From PRO6 sp035565775 (GTDB lineage: Bacteria > Pseudomonadota > Alphaproteobacteria > Rhizobiales > Xanthobacteraceae), in NCBI GenBank assembly GCA_035565775.1, contig DATMRW010000023.1, positions 372,001 through 436,000 on the forward strand: a DNA stretch of 64,000 nt, given 5' to 3'. Every line of letters begins with the position of its first letter. Within the stretch, counting starts at the first letter, position 1. Below are positions 44,113-56,691 of the stretch, piece by piece. A program made the translations under genes and the position numbers. The notes beneath the pieces are model-generated. The model saw only the letters and a program-made list of their open reading frames with translations. It was not told the origin of the DNA and did not search any database.

Positions 44113-45981
44113 CTAGCGCCGCCCGAACAGCTTTTCGATGTCGGTGAGTTTCAGCTCGACATAGGTTGGGCGGCCGTGATTGCACTGGCCGGAATTCGGC
44201 GTCTCTTCCATCTCGCGCAGCAGGGCGTTCATTTCCTCGCCCTTGAGGCGGCGGCCGGCCCGCACCGAGCCATGGCAGGCCATGGTCGCGGCGACGTGCA
44301 TCAGCCGGCGCTCGAGCGGCAGCGCCTCGTCCCATTCCTCCATGTGCTCGGCGAGATCGCGCAGCAGCGCGCGGGCGTCGAGCTTGCCGAGCAGCGACGG
44401 CGTTTCGCGCACGGCGACCGCGCCGGGGCCGAAGGATTCGATCAGGACGCCGAAGCTTGCGAGCTCATCAGCCTGCGCGAGCAGCTTTTCGACGCTGGCC
44501 TCGTCGATCTCGACGATCTCCGGGATCAGCAGGATCTGGCGCTGCACGCCGTTGGCCGCGATCGAGGCCTTCAGCCGCTCATAGACGATGCGCTCATGGG
44601 CGGCGTGCTGGTCGATCACGATCAGCCCGTCGCGGGTCTGGGAGACGATGTAGGTGTCGTGGAGCTGCGCCCGCGCCGCGCCGAGCGGCCGGTCGAGGGC
44701 ATCCTGCGCGGGCACGCTGTCGGCGCGCATGTCGGCGGCGGGGCCGCCGACATCGAATGCGCGCTGCAAGACGGGCGCCGGCGCAGGCGGCGGAAAATAG
44801 CTCGGCTGCGCGGCTTCCGAAAATCCCTGCGGCGCCGGTGCGGGGGCGGGAGCCGCGAAGGTCGGCGCGGCGGGCGATTGCCGCCAGTCCCATCCGCCGG
44901 GGACATAAGCCGGGCGCGGCGGCATCAGGCCGGGGCGGAAGGCCCCGAGCGTGGCCGTGCCATCGGTGTTGGCGGCGGTGCGGCGGCCTTCGCGGAGCAG
45001 GCCGTCCTTGAGGGCGAGGATGATCAGCGCCCGCACCAGCCCGGCGTTGCGGAAGCGCACCTCGGTCTTGGCGGGATGGACGTTGGCATCGACCTGCTGC
45101 GGATCGAGCGTAACGAACAGCGCCACGATCGGGTGGCGGTCGCGCGGCAGGTAGTCCGAATAGGCCGCGCGCACTGCGCCCAGAATCAGCTTGTCACGCA
45201 CCGGGCGGCCATTGACGAACAGAAACTGGCTGAGCGCATTCGCCTTGGTGAGCGACGGCGCGGCGGCAAAGCCCTCGATCGCAACGCCCTCGCGCTCCGC
45301 GCCCACCGCGATCGCGCTGGCGCGAAAATCGGCTCCTAGAATGTCGCCGAGGCGGGTCAGGCGGCCGGCGCTGTCCGGCAGGGCCGCGGCCCATGTCACC
45401 GGCGCGCGCTCCTCGCCGGCGAGGGTGAAGGCGATGTCGGGCCGCGCCATCGCCAGCCGCCGCACGACGTCGCGCACGGCTTCGGCCTCGGTGCGGTCAG
45501 TCTTGAGGAATTTCAGCCGCGCCGGCGTCGCGTAGAACAGGTCGCGGATATCGACGCGGGTGCCCTTGGCGAGGGCTGCGGGTTGGGCCGGATATTTGTC
45601 GCCGCCCTCGACGTTCAGCGCCCAGGCGTGCGGCTCGCTGGCGTGGCGCGTGGTGATGCTGAGGCGGGACACCGCGCCGATCGAGGGCAGCGCCTCGCCG
45701 CGAAACCCGAGGGTGCGGATGCGCAGCAGGTCCTCGTCGTCGAGCTTCGAAGTGGCGTGGCGATCGACGGCGAGCATGAGGTCGTCATGCGTCATGCCGC
45801 TGCCGTTGTCGGTGACGGTAATGCGCCGCCGGCCGCCGCCCTCGGTGAAAATGTCGATATGGGTCGCACCGGCGTCGATGGCGTTCTCGACCAGTTCCTT
45901 CACGGCCGAGGCGGGACGCTCCACAACCTCGCCGGCGGCGATGCGGTTGACGATGGTTTCGGGGAGCTGACGGACGGGCAT
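44113..45981 (-). CDS. mutL: DNA mismatch repair protein MutL
   Basis: The mismatch repair ATPase that links MutS to strand removal. It has 622 residues. The GHKL ATPase motifs are complete: VKELVENAIDAGATHIDI, TVTDNGSGMTHDDLML, and TLGFRGEALPSIGAV. The C-terminal dimerisation domain shows LIVIDQHAAHERIVYE and the end MACHGSVRAGRRL. Upstream are 95 bases, then arfB. The proline-rich linker near 360-420 is normal for the lineage. No endonuclease metal motif of the kind seen in species without MutH (DQHAxxExxxE) can be confirmed: the DQHAAHERI part is present. Confidence 0.96.
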   Translation of the reverse strand: MPVRQLPETIVNRIAAGEVVERPASAVKELVENAIDAGATHIDIFTEGGGRRRITVTDNGSGMTHDDLMLAVDRHATSKLDDEDLLRIRTLGFRGEALPSIGAVSRLSITTRHASEPHAWALNVEGGDKYPAQPAALAKGTRVDIRDLFYATPARLKFLKTDRTEAEAVRDVVRRLAMARPDIAFTLAGEERAPVTWAAALPDSAGRLTRLGDILGADFRASAIAVGAEREGVAIEGFAAAPSLTKANALSQFLFVNGRPVRDKLILGAVRAAYSDYLPRDRHPIVALFVTLDPQQVDANVHPAKTEVRFRNAGLVRALIILALKDGLLREGRRTAANTDGTATLGAFRPGLMPPRPAYVPGGWDWRQSPAAPTFAAPAPAPAPQGFSEAAQPSYFPPPAPAPVLQRAFDVGGPAADMRADSVPAQDALDRPLGAARAQLHDTYIVSQTRDGLIVIDQHAAHERIVYERLKASIAANGVQRQILLIPEIVEIDEASVEKLLAQADELASFGVLIESFGPGAVAVRETPSLLGKLDARALLRDLAEHMEEWDEALPLERRLMHVAATMACHGSVRAGRRLKGEEMNALLREMEETPNSGQCNHGRPTYVELKLTDIEKLFGRR

Positions 45982-46076
45982 CTCGATGGCGACTCGCGGA
46001 TGGATAATCAGATCATAGGGGCTTTGCGCAGCCGGTTGAATGGCGGATGCTGCGGAGGGAACGGGTCGGGACGGAA

Positions 46077-46508
46077 TCAGTCGTCGAAGGAGCGGCGGCC
46101 GCGCCCGGCCTTGATGTCGCTGCGCCGCTTCTTGCCCTCGAGGCGGCGCATCTTCGAGCCGAGCGTGGGGCGCGTGGCGCGGCGCGGGACCGGGCGGAAG
46201 GCGGCGTCGCGCAGCAGCTCGACTAGCCGTTCGATCGCGTCCTCGCGGTTGCGCTCCTGGGTGCGGAAGCGGTCGGCGCGGATCACGATGACGCCGTCCT
46301 TGGTCATGCGCTGGCCCGCCAGCAGCCGCAGCCGCGCCATGAACGCCTCCGCCAGATGTTCCGGCAGCGCGATGCGGGCGGAATCGAAGCGCAGATGGGC
46401 GGCGGTGGCGAGCTTGTTGACGTTCTGCCCGCCGGGGCCGGAGGCGCGGATGAAGCTGATTTCGATGTCGTCTTCGTCGATGGCGATCGAAGAGGTGATG
46501 CGCAGCAT
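46077..46508 (-). CDS. arfB: Alternative ribosome-rescue factor ArfB (YaeJ/ICT1 type)
   Basis: A small release-factor-like peptidyl-tRNA hydrolase that frees ribosomes stalled without a stop codon. It has 143 residues. The catalytic GGQ is intact at about 26-28 in SGPGGQNVNKLATAA, and the C-terminal basic tail (KMRRLEGKKRRSDIKAGRG) is the element that enters the empty mRNA channel. Length and layout are typical. It lies between mutL and the M16 peptidase operon, all on the minus strand; its ATG stands 66 bases past the M16 stop, so it may share that transcript. Confidence 0.92.
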   Translation of the reverse strand: MLRITSSIAIDEDDIEISFIRASGPGGQNVNKLATAAHLRFDSARIALPEHLAEAFMARLRLLAGQRMTKDGVIVIRADRFRTQERNREDAIERLVELLRDAAFRPVPRRATRPTLGSKMRRLEGKKRRSDIKAGRGRRSFDD

Positions 46509-46573
46509 GGCCGCCCCAGATTTATCCGCACCGTCGATGCCGAAACCGACCTTAGCAGGCGGGCGCGACGGCG

Positions 46574-47938
46574 TCAGTTCGCGCGCGGCGCTGCAGGTGC
46601 GGTGCCGCCGCCGGCCTGGGTCGCGCGGCCGACGGTGACCGTGATCAGGCCCGGCCCCCACACCCGCTTGGCGATGCGCTTGGCGTCGGCAAGGGTGACG
46701 GCGTTGATGATGCTGGCGCGCTTATCGAGATAGTCGATGCCGAGGTCGTCCAGCTGGTACTGCACCAGCGCGCTGGCGAGCTTCGAGGAGGTATCGAGCG
46801 CGAGCATTTGCGAGCCGTTGAGATAGGCCTTGGCCTTGTCCAGTTCTTCCTGCGTCGGCCCGTTGTCCGCCATGCGTGCGATCACCTGGCTGAGCGTGTC
46901 GAACGCCGCCTTGGCGCGGTCGGCGCGGGTTGCGGTGCTGCCGGCAAACAGGGCGGAGTGCTCCATCCAGACCAGCGACTGTGACACCGAGTAGGCGAGG
47001 CCCTGCTTCTCGCGGACTTCGTAGTAGAGCTGCGAGGACATCGAGCCGCCGCCAAGGATGTGGTTGACGATATAGGCCGCCATGAAGTCGGGATCGTTGC
47101 GCTTCACGCCCGGCCCGCCATAGATGATCACGGTCTGCGGCACGTCGAGCGGCAGGCTCAGTTGCTTCGGCGGGGTCGTGGCGGCGACGTCCGGCACCGG
47201 CGTCAGCTTTGCCTTGTCCGGCAGCGCGCCGAAGGTGCGGTCGAGCAGCTTGCCGAGGCTGTCCGCGTCGATATCGCCGACCACGGCGATCTTGAGCTGG
47301 TCGCGCGCGAGCACGCGGCCGGCATAGGCCTTAAGGTCGTCGGCGGTGATGGTCGGCACGCTGGCCAGCGTTCCGTTGACCGGGCGGCCATAAGGATGGT
47401 CGGGATAAGCTGCGGCCCAGAACGCGTTGCCCGCCAGCGCATTCGGATTGGTGCTTTCGCGGCGCAGGCTGGAGAGGAGCTGCGCGCGGATCCGCTCGAC
47501 GGGCTCGGCGTCGAAGCGCGGCTTGGTCAGCGCGAGCTGCAACAGGCCGAAGGCCTCGTCGCGATTGTCCTTGAGCATCCGCAGCGAGCCGCGAAAATAG
47601 TCGCGCGTCGCACTGAAATTCAGTTCGATCGCCCGTCGCTCGAGCCGGTCGTGAAAGGCCTGCGAATCGAGGTCGCCGGCGCCCTCATCGAGCAGGCTGC
47701 TCACCATGCTGGCGACGCCGGGCTTGTCGGCCGGGTCCTGCGTCGAGCCGCCGTTGAAGGCAAAATTCACCGCGACGACGGGCACCGTCGCGTCCTGGAC
47801 GAACCAGGCCTCGATGCCGCCCGGCGAGACGACGCGCTGGATCTTCGCGGCAGCATGGGCGCCTGACGCGCCGAGCAGCGGCAAGGCGACAAGAGAGGCT
47901 GCGACCAGAAAGGCGCGGCGGGAGAGCGAGCGGATCAC
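46574..47938 (-). CDS. M16 family peptidase homologue lacking the catalytic HxxEH, secreted
   Basis: A 454-residue M16-like protein that is the non-catalytic partner of the adjacent gene. The zinc motif is absent: at the corresponding place the sequence reads GVASMVSSLLDEGAGDL. The fold remains, with YGGPGVKRNDPDFMAAYIV and SQLYYEVREKQGLAYSVS, the glycine-rich and RxxxxYS elements that M16 B subunits use for substrate. The signal segment SRRAFLVAASLVALPLL is twin-arginine-like, so export may use the Tat route. A GTG start overlaps the upstream M16 gene by four bases. M16 proteases often work as such active/inactive pairs. Confidence 0.9.
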   Translation of the reverse strand: MIRSLSRRAFLVAASLVALPLLGASGAHAAAKIQRVVSPGGIEAWFVQDATVPVVAVNFAFNGGSTQDPADKPGVASMVSSLLDEGAGDLDSQAFHDRLERRAIELNFSATRDYFRGSLRMLKDNRDEAFGLLQLALTKPRFDAEPVERIRAQLLSSLRRESTNPNALAGNAFWAAAYPDHPYGRPVNGTLASVPTITADDLKAYAGRVLARDQLKIAVVGDIDADSLGKLLDRTFGALPDKAKLTPVPDVAATTPPKQLSLPLDVPQTVIIYGGPGVKRNDPDFMAAYIVNHILGGGSMSSQLYYEVREKQGLAYSVSQSLVWMEHSALFAGSTATRADRAKAAFDTLSQVIARMADNGPTQEELDKAKAYLNGSQMLALDTSSKLASALVQYQLDDLGIDYLDKRASIINAVTLADAKRIAKRVWGPGLITVTVGRATQAGGGTAPAAPRAN

Positions 47939-49374
47939 GAGCGTTTGCCCTCCGGTTTCTCGGACGTCTCTTTGATCAAGTAGCCGGTGGCCGAACGCTT
48001 CTTGTCGAGCCATCGGCGGGCGGCGTCGCGGACCTGATCGGCGGTCACCGCGCGGATCGCATCTGGCCAGCCGCGGATATCGTCCATGCTCAGGCCAACG
48101 GTGAGGGAAGCGCCATACCAGCGCGCCAGCATGGCGTGGCTGTCCTGCGCATAGACCGTCTGGGCGATGAGCTGGGTTTTGGCCACGTCGAGCGCGTCGG
48201 CATCGACGCCGTTCTGCGCGACATCGGCGATGATCTTGTCGATCGCCGCCTCAAGCTTGGCGAAGTCGACGCCGGGCTTAGGCGAGGCTGAGACGCCGAA
48301 TTGCGAGGGATCCACCGCCGTTCCTTGATACCAGGCATTGGCGGAGACCGCGATGGCCTGATCGACCACGAGACCGCGATAGAGCAGGGAGTTGCTGCCC
48401 CCGCCGAGAAGCTGGGCCAGCAGATTGAGCGCATCGCTGTCGGCCTTGGGCGTGGTGGTCGCGGCCGGGACAAGGTAGTTGCGGATCAGCATCGGCTGTT
48501 CGACGCGCACATCGGCGACCGTGACGGTGCGCGGTCCGGCGGGCTGCGGCTCCTGCGGGCGGATGCGGCGTGCGGGAATGGCGGGCTGGGGCTTGAGACC
48601 GCCGTACGCCTTGGCCGCCATGGCGCGGACGTCGGCCTCGGTGACATCGCCGGCGATCACGAGAATGGCGTTGTTGGGTGCATAGAACCGGCGATAGAAG
48701 GCGAGGGCGTCTTCGCGGTCGAGCTTCTCGATCTCCTGGCGCCAGCCGATTACGGGGTGGCCATAGGGGTGGTTGAGATAGAGCGCCGCCATCACCTGCT
48801 CGGACAGCCGTGCTTCGGGGCTGTTGGCGACGCGCATGTTGTATTCCTCCAGCACGACGTCGCGCTCAGGCAGCACGTTCTCGTCCTTGAGGATCAGGCC
48901 GGTCATGCGGTCGGCCTCGAACTCCATCACACGGCCGAGATGCTCCCGCGGCACCCGCTGGAAGTAGCCGGTGTAATCGTAGGAGGTGAAGGCGTTCTCG
49001 TTGCCGCCGAGCTGGACCACCGTTTTCGAGAATTCGCCGGCCGGGTGCTTTTCGGTGCCCTTGAACATCAGATGTTCGAGGAAGTGGGCGAGGCCGGACT
49101 TGCCCGGCGTCTCATCCGCCGAGCCGACCTTGTACCAGATCATCTGGGTCGCGACCGGCGTGCGATGATCGGGAATGACGACAACCTGCAGCCCGTTGTC
49201 GAGGGTGAACGTCGTCGGTGCCGCCGGTTTGACCGTGTCGGCGCGGCTGGTGCTGGGCGTGGCAAGCCCGATGGTGAAACTGGCGGCGATCGCTGCGATT
49301 GCGCCGATCAGGCGCAGGCGGGGGGGCTGGCTGTGTCCGACCGCCGGGGAGCGCGGTTCGCCGCTGGTTTGCAT
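47935..49374 (-). CDS. M16 family zinc metallopeptidase, secreted
   Basis: The catalytic member of a paired M16 peptidase, 479 residues. The inverted zinc motif is complete: SGLAHFLEHLMFKGT with His97, Glu100 and His101, and a later zinc-binding glutamate in the ERDVVLEEYNMRV segment. A signal segment (LIGAIAAIAASFTIGLA) near residues 22-40 precedes the domain. M16 periplasmic enzymes of this kind degrade peptides or process small secreted proteins. It overlaps the inactive M16 partner by four bases and touches the upstream unknown gene (TGATG), so the three form one operon. Substrate unknown. Confidence 0.93.
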   Translation of the reverse strand: MQTSGEPRSPAVGHSQPPRLRLIGAIAAIAASFTIGLATPSTSRADTVKPAAPTTFTLDNGLQVVVIPDHRTPVATQMIWYKVGSADETPGKSGLAHFLEHLMFKGTEKHPAGEFSKTVVQLGGNENAFTSYDYTGYFQRVPREHLGRVMEFEADRMTGLILKDENVLPERDVVLEEYNMRVANSPEARLSEQVMAALYLNHPYGHPVIGWRQEIEKLDREDALAFYRRFYAPNNAILVIAGDVTEADVRAMAAKAYGGLKPQPAIPARRIRPQEPQPAGPRTVTVADVRVEQPMLIRNYLVPAATTTPKADSDALNLLAQLLGGGSNSLLYRGLVVDQAIAVSANAWYQGTAVDPSQFGVSASPKPGVDFAKLEAAIDKIIADVAQNGVDADALDVAKTQLIAQTVYAQDSHAMLARWYGASLTVGLSMDDIRGWPDAIRAVTADQVRDAARRWLDKKRSATGYLIKETSEKPEGKRS

Positions 49375-50093
49375 CAGTTCTTTACTTCCTTGCCCTGCAT
49401 GATGTCGTAATAGACCCGGTTCGATTCCTTGGGACCGGTGCCGTAGGCGTGGCCCGACGACGGTGTTTGATAGCCGGTGGGCGGCTGGGTCAGGCTTTCG
49501 CGGGTCGGCTCGCCGGTGAACGGCTTGCTCTCGGACTTGTTGCCGCCGAACAGGGTGCCGAAAATGTTGCCGGTGTAGCCGAGCTGCGACGGGCTCAGCA
49601 TCGGGCTCGAGGTCGCGCCGGGCTGGACCGGCTCGGTCGCGCGGGTGGCGCGGGTCTTGCCCACGGCAAGCTCGCTCGGCGTCAGCGCACGGGCGCCCGC
49701 ATTGCCCGTAACTTCTTTCTGCTTGCTGGCGGCGATGATGCGGCGGCGCTCAGCCTCGTCGGGATCCTTCGGCCAGTTCGGCACATTGGTGACGTCCTGG
49801 CTGGTTTCCGGCGGCGGCAGGTCGAGGCTCGGGGGCACGACCAGTGGCGAGCGCTCACGGTAGTTGATGCCGCGATTTTCCATGTTGGTGCCGCCAAGGC
49901 CGGTCATGATGCTGTGGATCAGGCCTTGCTCGAAGGTCCGCTCATCCTCCTCCTCGTCGGCGGCGAAGGCGGGGCCGATCGCGTGCAGCGAAAGCAGGCC
50001 GAAACCGAGCGCGAAGGCGGCGACGCGAATTGCGCCGCGCGACTGAGACGTCGAGGATTTCGCTGTCCGGGATTTTGAGGTTTGGAGCATCAT
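49374..50093 (-). CDS. Secreted protein of unknown function, co-operonic with M16 peptidases
   Basis: A 239-residue exported protein. The signal peptide is long, beginning RGAIRVAAFALGFGLLSL and cleaved near AFAADEEEDE. The mature region opens with an acidic segment, then FEQGLIHSIMTGLGGTNMEN, and a repeated proline-rich part with ERSPLVVPPSLDLPPPET. The tail is low complexity and ends in YYDIMQGKEVKN. Such short proteins with the SPLVVPP motif are seen beside M16 pairs in this lineage and may be lipoprotein- or envelope-linked. GGAGAGAA precedes the first of two ATGs. Function unknown; substrate or cofactor of the peptidase pair is possible. Confidence 0.7.
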   Translation of the reverse strand: MMLQTSKSRTAKSSTSQSRGAIRVAAFALGFGLLSLHAIGPAFAADEEEDERTFEQGLIHSIMTGLGGTNMENRGINYRERSPLVVPPSLDLPPPETSQDVTNVPNWPKDPDEAERRRIIAASKQKEVTGNAGARALTPSELAVGKTRATRATEPVQPGATSSPMLSPSQLGYTGNIFGTLFGGNKSESKPFTGEPTRESLTQPPTGYQTPSSGHAYGTGPKESNRVYYDIMQGKEVKN

Positions 50094-50274
50094 CGAGCAG
50101 TTCTCTCCGGTTCTCGGCACAACAATCGACCTGTTCATGTTGTGCCGGATTGCGGCAACTGTGCCTTAACTTTCGCCGGTTCGCAGCAAGCAAGCCACGC
50201 ACGAGACAAATTCGGTCGCCAGAGCCGCGATCATCGACCCCGCATATGGTGCAGGGGACGGATATCGGCCGGGA

Positions 50275-50792
50275 TCAGGGCGCTTTTGCGGCGGGTTGCC
50301 CACGCAGGGTGTCATACAACAGGCCAATCACCCCGGCAACAATGGCCGTGTCGGCGATGTTGAAGACGTACCAGTAATGGACTTTTCCGCCGAATTCGGC
50401 ATGGAGCATGACGAAATCGACCACCGCGCCGTAGGCGGTGCGGTCGATCGCGTTGCCGATGGCGCCGCCGATGATCAGGCCGAGGCTGAAGGTCGCAAGG
50501 CGGGTTTCGGAGCGCGCCATCCAGATTCCGAGGGCGGCGACGGCGATCACCTTGAAGCCGAGCAGCAGCCATCGGCCGGTCGCGGTCTCGGTCTGGAGCC
50601 AGCCGTAGCTGATCCCGCTATTCCAGGCGAGCACCAGATCGATGAACGGCGCGACCGCAACGATGCCGCGCCGGCCGAGATCGTAAATGAACAGCAGCCA
50701 CAGCTTGCTGGCCTGATCCGCCAGCAGCGCGCCGGCCATGGCGAGGAGGCCGAGGCGCAGATGCGGGTTCGTTGCGGTTCGCTTCAGGCTGG

Positions 50793-50796
<4 letters not shown>
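50275..50796 (-). CDS. lspA: Lipoprotein signal peptidase LspA
   Basis: An integral membrane aspartic peptidase that removes the signal peptide of lipoproteins at the lipidated cysteine. It has 173 residues and four transmembrane helices. The two catalytic aspartates are visible in IIGGAIGNAIDRTAYGAVVD and VFNIADTAIVAG, with the family NSGISYGWLQ loop. It overlaps ileS by four bases (GTGA), so the GTG at 50796 is the start. The ribF-ileS-lspA order is a common bacterial cluster. Confidence 0.95.
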
Positions 50797-53798
<3,002 letters not shown>

Positions 53799-53989
53799 GG
53801 TGACTGCTGGGCTTTTGCTTGCTGGCTGGCACAATCAATGCGCGGAAGGCGCGGGCACCGCGCCAACGAAAATGCAACCCGGTCTTGCGCCGAGCAGGGC
53901 TCAGGCGGAAGCCGGGCAAATAATCTCTATCAGGAGCCGCGCTAACATGGCGTTTCCTTAGAGCATTTTTGGGAAAAGGGGAAACGGGA

Positions 53990-54006
53990 AACGGCCGGAG
54001 GCCGTT
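53990..54006 (-). terminator. Hairpin downstream of ribF
   Basis: AACGGCC pairs with GGCCGTT around a GGA loop. On the minus strand it is followed by TTTCCCGTTTCCCCTTTTCC, so it is a plausible terminator between ribF and ileS, 38 bases past the ribF stop. Confidence 0.5.
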
Positions 54007-54043
54007 GCGCCCGCCGTCGCGGTTCCGGGTCGGGCGGCCCGGC

Positions 54044-55027
54044 TCAGTCGATCCGGCCGAGCCGCGGGAACGCAGTGGGCGCCGCCGCAAGCGCGGCCTT
54101 GGCCTTGTTGCTGTCGTCGTCCATTTGCCGGATCAGGGCATCGAGGCTGTCGAATTTCAGCTCGTCGCGGATGAACTCGATGAAGGCGACATCGAGGATC
54201 TCGCCGTAAAGCTGGTCCTTGAAATCGAACAGGAACACTTCAAGAAGCGGCGCACCGTTGTCGAAGGTCGGGCGGCGGCCGAAGCTGGCGACGCCATCGA
54301 GGCGCTTGTCGCCGCGCCCGACCCGCACCGCATAGATGCCGTGGCGCAGGCCGCAGGCGGGATCGAGGCGGATATTGGCGGTCGGATAGCCGAGGTCGCG
54401 GCCGCGCTTTTCGCCGTGGATGACCTCGCCGCTGATGAACCAGGGGTAGCCGAGGAGTGCGTTGGCCTTTTTCACCTCGCCCTGTTCCAGGGCGGTGCGG
54501 ATTGTGGTGGAGGAGACGGTCTGGCCGCGAATGTCGACGTGCGGATGGACGTGGACCTCGATACCGAGCTGGGCGCACCGGCTCTGCAGCAGGGCCGGCG
54601 TGCCTTTCCGGCCCTTGCCGAAGTGGAAATCGTAGCCGACGGCGATGGCGCTGACGCCAAGCCGCTCGACCAGATCGTGAGCGATGAAGTCCTCCGCCGA
54701 GGTCCCGGCGCGTTTGGCGTCAAAAGTCATGACGACGGCGCCACTCAGCCCGGTGCCGGCAAGGAGACGGAGGCGCGAACGCTCGTCGGTCAGCCGGAAC
54801 TGGGGCGTGTTGGGACTGAAATAGCTGCGCGGATGCGGTTCGAAAGTCACCGCCATCGCCGCCTGGTTGAGATCGGCCGCCATCCGCTGGGCATCGGCGA
54901 TGACGGCGCGATGGCCGAGATGAACCCCGTCGAAATTCCCGAGTGCGACGACGATTCCCTTTGGCAGGGCCGAAAGCGGGGTGTCGTCGCGAATGATGGT
55001 GAAGTCGGGAAGATGAGTCGGCTTCAT
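54044..55027 (-). CDS. ribF: Bifunctional riboflavin kinase/FAD synthetase RibF
   Basis: A two-domain enzyme that phosphorylates riboflavin to FMN and adenylates FMN to FAD. It has 327 residues. The N-terminal adenylyltransferase has GIVVALGNFDGVHLGHRAVI and SSTTIRTALEQGEV; the C-terminal kinase has GRDLGYPTANIRLD and RPTFDNGAPLLEVFLFD. The start used is the ATG at 55027; a GTG 24 bases upstream keeps the frame. It is the first gene of the ribF-ileS-lspA order, although a hairpin separates it from ileS. Motifs and length are normal. Confidence 0.95.
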   Translation of the reverse strand: MKPTHLPDFTIIRDDTPLSALPKGIVVALGNFDGVHLGHRAVIADAQRMAADLNQAAMAVTFEPHPRSYFSPNTPQFRLTDERSRLRLLAGTGLSGAVVMTFDAKRAGTSAEDFIAHDLVERLGVSAIAVGYDFHFGKGRKGTPALLQSRCAQLGIEVHVHPHVDIRGQTVSSTTIRTALEQGEVKKANALLGYPWFISGEVIHGEKRGRDLGYPTANIRLDPACGLRHGIYAVRVGRGDKRLDGVASFGRRPTFDNGAPLLEVFLFDFKDQLYGEILDVAFIEFIRDELKFDSLDALIRQMDDDSNKAKAALAAAPTAFPRLGRID

Positions 55028-55338
55028 TTCGTAAATCACACTTTCAAACACCGGGCGTATCGGGTAACGAACCGCTGGGTTCCATCAAGACAGTGCATCA
55101 TCCAGTCCGGCTCGGCGTCAAATCCGGGCCGTGGTTGAAGGCGGCGGAACGTCGCGCGCTGGTCGGATCGGAGTCAAGTGGCAGCGGTAATTTTGCGGCC
55201 GCTAGGTAGGGGAAATCGCGGACAACCTGCGTTATCGGATTAACGGGCTGTTTAAGACGCAGTGATAGCGTTCGCACCGTTCGAGGCTGAGGTAAATACG
55301 TTCGCGCAGTTGCGCAAGCGTTTAAGGGAGCATGAGTG

Positions 55339-55734
55339 ATGGCGGTTGATCTGTCGATGTCCGTTCTTGTGGTGGACGATTACAACACCATGATCCGGAT
55401 CATCCGCAATCTGCTGAAGCAGCTTGGTTTTGAGAATATCGATGACGCCAGCGACGGCTCGGCGGCACTCATCAAGCTGCGCAGCAAGAAGTATGGTCTG
55501 GTGATTTCCGATTGGAACATGGAGCCGATGACCGGCTACGAGCTTCTCAAGGAAGTGCGGGCCGATCCGAATCTGGCGAAGACGCCGTTCATCATGGTGA
55601 CGGCGGAATCCAAGACGGAAAACGTCATTGCTGCCAAAAAGGCCGGCGTGAACAACTATATCGTGAAGCCGTTCAACGCGGCCACGCTGAAGTCGAAGAT
55701 CGAGGCGGTCTTCCCGGATCAGGTTCCCGCCTGA
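55339..55734 (+). CDS. cheY: Single-domain response regulator CheY
   Basis: A chemotaxis-type receiver with no output domain, 131 residues. All phosphorylation residues are visible: the acidic pair in VLVVDDYNT (Asp13, Asp14), phosphoacceptor Asp58 in VISDWNMEPMTG, Thr88 in MVTAES, and Lys110 in IVKPFN. DWNMEPM-type sequence and the RNLLKQLGFENI helix are close to flagellar-motor CheY proteins. AAGGGAG stands before the ATG at 55339; a GTG three bases earlier is also in frame. No other chemotaxis gene is adjacent. CheZ is about 35 kb away and would be its phosphatase. Confidence 0.9.
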   Translation: MAVDLSMSVLVVDDYNTMIRIIRNLLKQLGFENIDDASDGSAALIKLRSKKYGLVISDWNMEPMTGYELLKEVRADPNLAKTPFIMVTAESKTENVIAAKKAGVNNYIVKPFNAATLKSKIEAVFPDQVPA

Positions 55735-55827
55735 TTCTTCTTCCCGAAACGGGCCGAATTCGCGAGCTAATCGCTGGTGGTGCATCCGCGCCGCCAGCAT
55801 CTGCGTGGGCGCGGATCGGGGATCAGA

Positions 55828-56691
55828 TCACCAGCGCAGATCGGTCATGACCGCGCGCGGCTTTGCGCCATTCGCGAACAGCTCGGCGATTGCCGCAGGA
55901 TCGTCAGGGTTGAGGCCGGCGAACTCCTCGGCATGAATGCCGCGCGTCAGGAAGATGCAGTCGATGCCTGCGGCATTGGCTCCGGAGACATCGGTGCGAA
56001 TCGAATCGCCGATGGCGAGGACGCGGCCGCCCCAACCGTCCGCCGGGCCATTCGCGAGGGCGATGGCGCGCTCGTAGATCGGGCGGTGCGGCTTGCCAAA
56101 GAAGATCACGTCGCCGCCGATCGAGGCATAGAGTTCCGCAATCGCGCCGGCGCAGGTGATGAGCCGGTCGCCACGCTCCACTACAATGTCGGGGTTAGCG
56201 CAGATGAAGGTGAGGCCGCGGTCGCGGGCCTTCATCATCATGTCGCGATAATCCTCGGCGGTCTCGGTGTCGTCGTCGAACGGGCCGGTGCAGACGATGT
56301 AATCTGCGGTTTCGAGGTCCGAGAACGGAATGTCGAGCCCGCGATAGATCGGGGTGTCACGTCCGGGGCCGATGGCGAAGACTTTTTGGCCGGGCCGTTC
56401 TGCAATGTAGTTCCGGGTCAGGTCGCCGGAGCTTACGATGGCATCATAGGTCTCGTCGGCGACGCCGAACTTGCGCAGCTGGCGCTGCACGGAATCGGCC
56501 GGGCGCGGGGCGTTGGTGATCAGGACCACCTTGCCGCCCCGGTCGCGAAAGGTCTTCAGCGCGGCGCTGGCATCCTGAAACGCGACGAGCCCGTCATGCA
56601 GGACGCCCCAGACATCGCTGAGCACGATGTCGACGCCTGCGGTGATCTCGCTCAAGCCATTGATAAACTGCGGGGAAGTCGGAGAAGTCAT
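55828..56691 (-). CDS. HAD-superfamily hydrolase, TIGR01459 (NagD-like, class IIA)
   Basis: A class IIA HAD hydrolase of the TIGR01459 family, 287 residues. The nucleophile motif reads DIVLSDVWGVLHDG; motif II is KVVLITNAPRP and the C-terminal acidic motif sits in VLAIGDSIRTDVSGANAAG. These resemble NagD-type sugar or nucleotide phosphatases and a family often near ribF; here ribF is just beyond cheY. Substrate unknown. It converges with cheY. Confidence 0.87.
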   Translation of the reverse strand: MTSPTSPQFINGLSEITAGVDIVLSDVWGVLHDGLVAFQDASAALKTFRDRGGKVVLITNAPRPADSVQRQLRKFGVADETYDAIVSSGDLTRNYIAERPGQKVFAIGPGRDTPIYRGLDIPFSDLETADYIVCTGPFDDDTETAEDYRDMMMKARDRGLTFICANPDIVVERGDRLITCAGAIAELYASIGGDVIFFGKPHRPIYERAIALANGPADGWGGRVLAIGDSIRTDVSGANAAGIDCIFLTRGIHAEEFAGLNPDDPAAIAELFANGAKPRAVMTDLRW

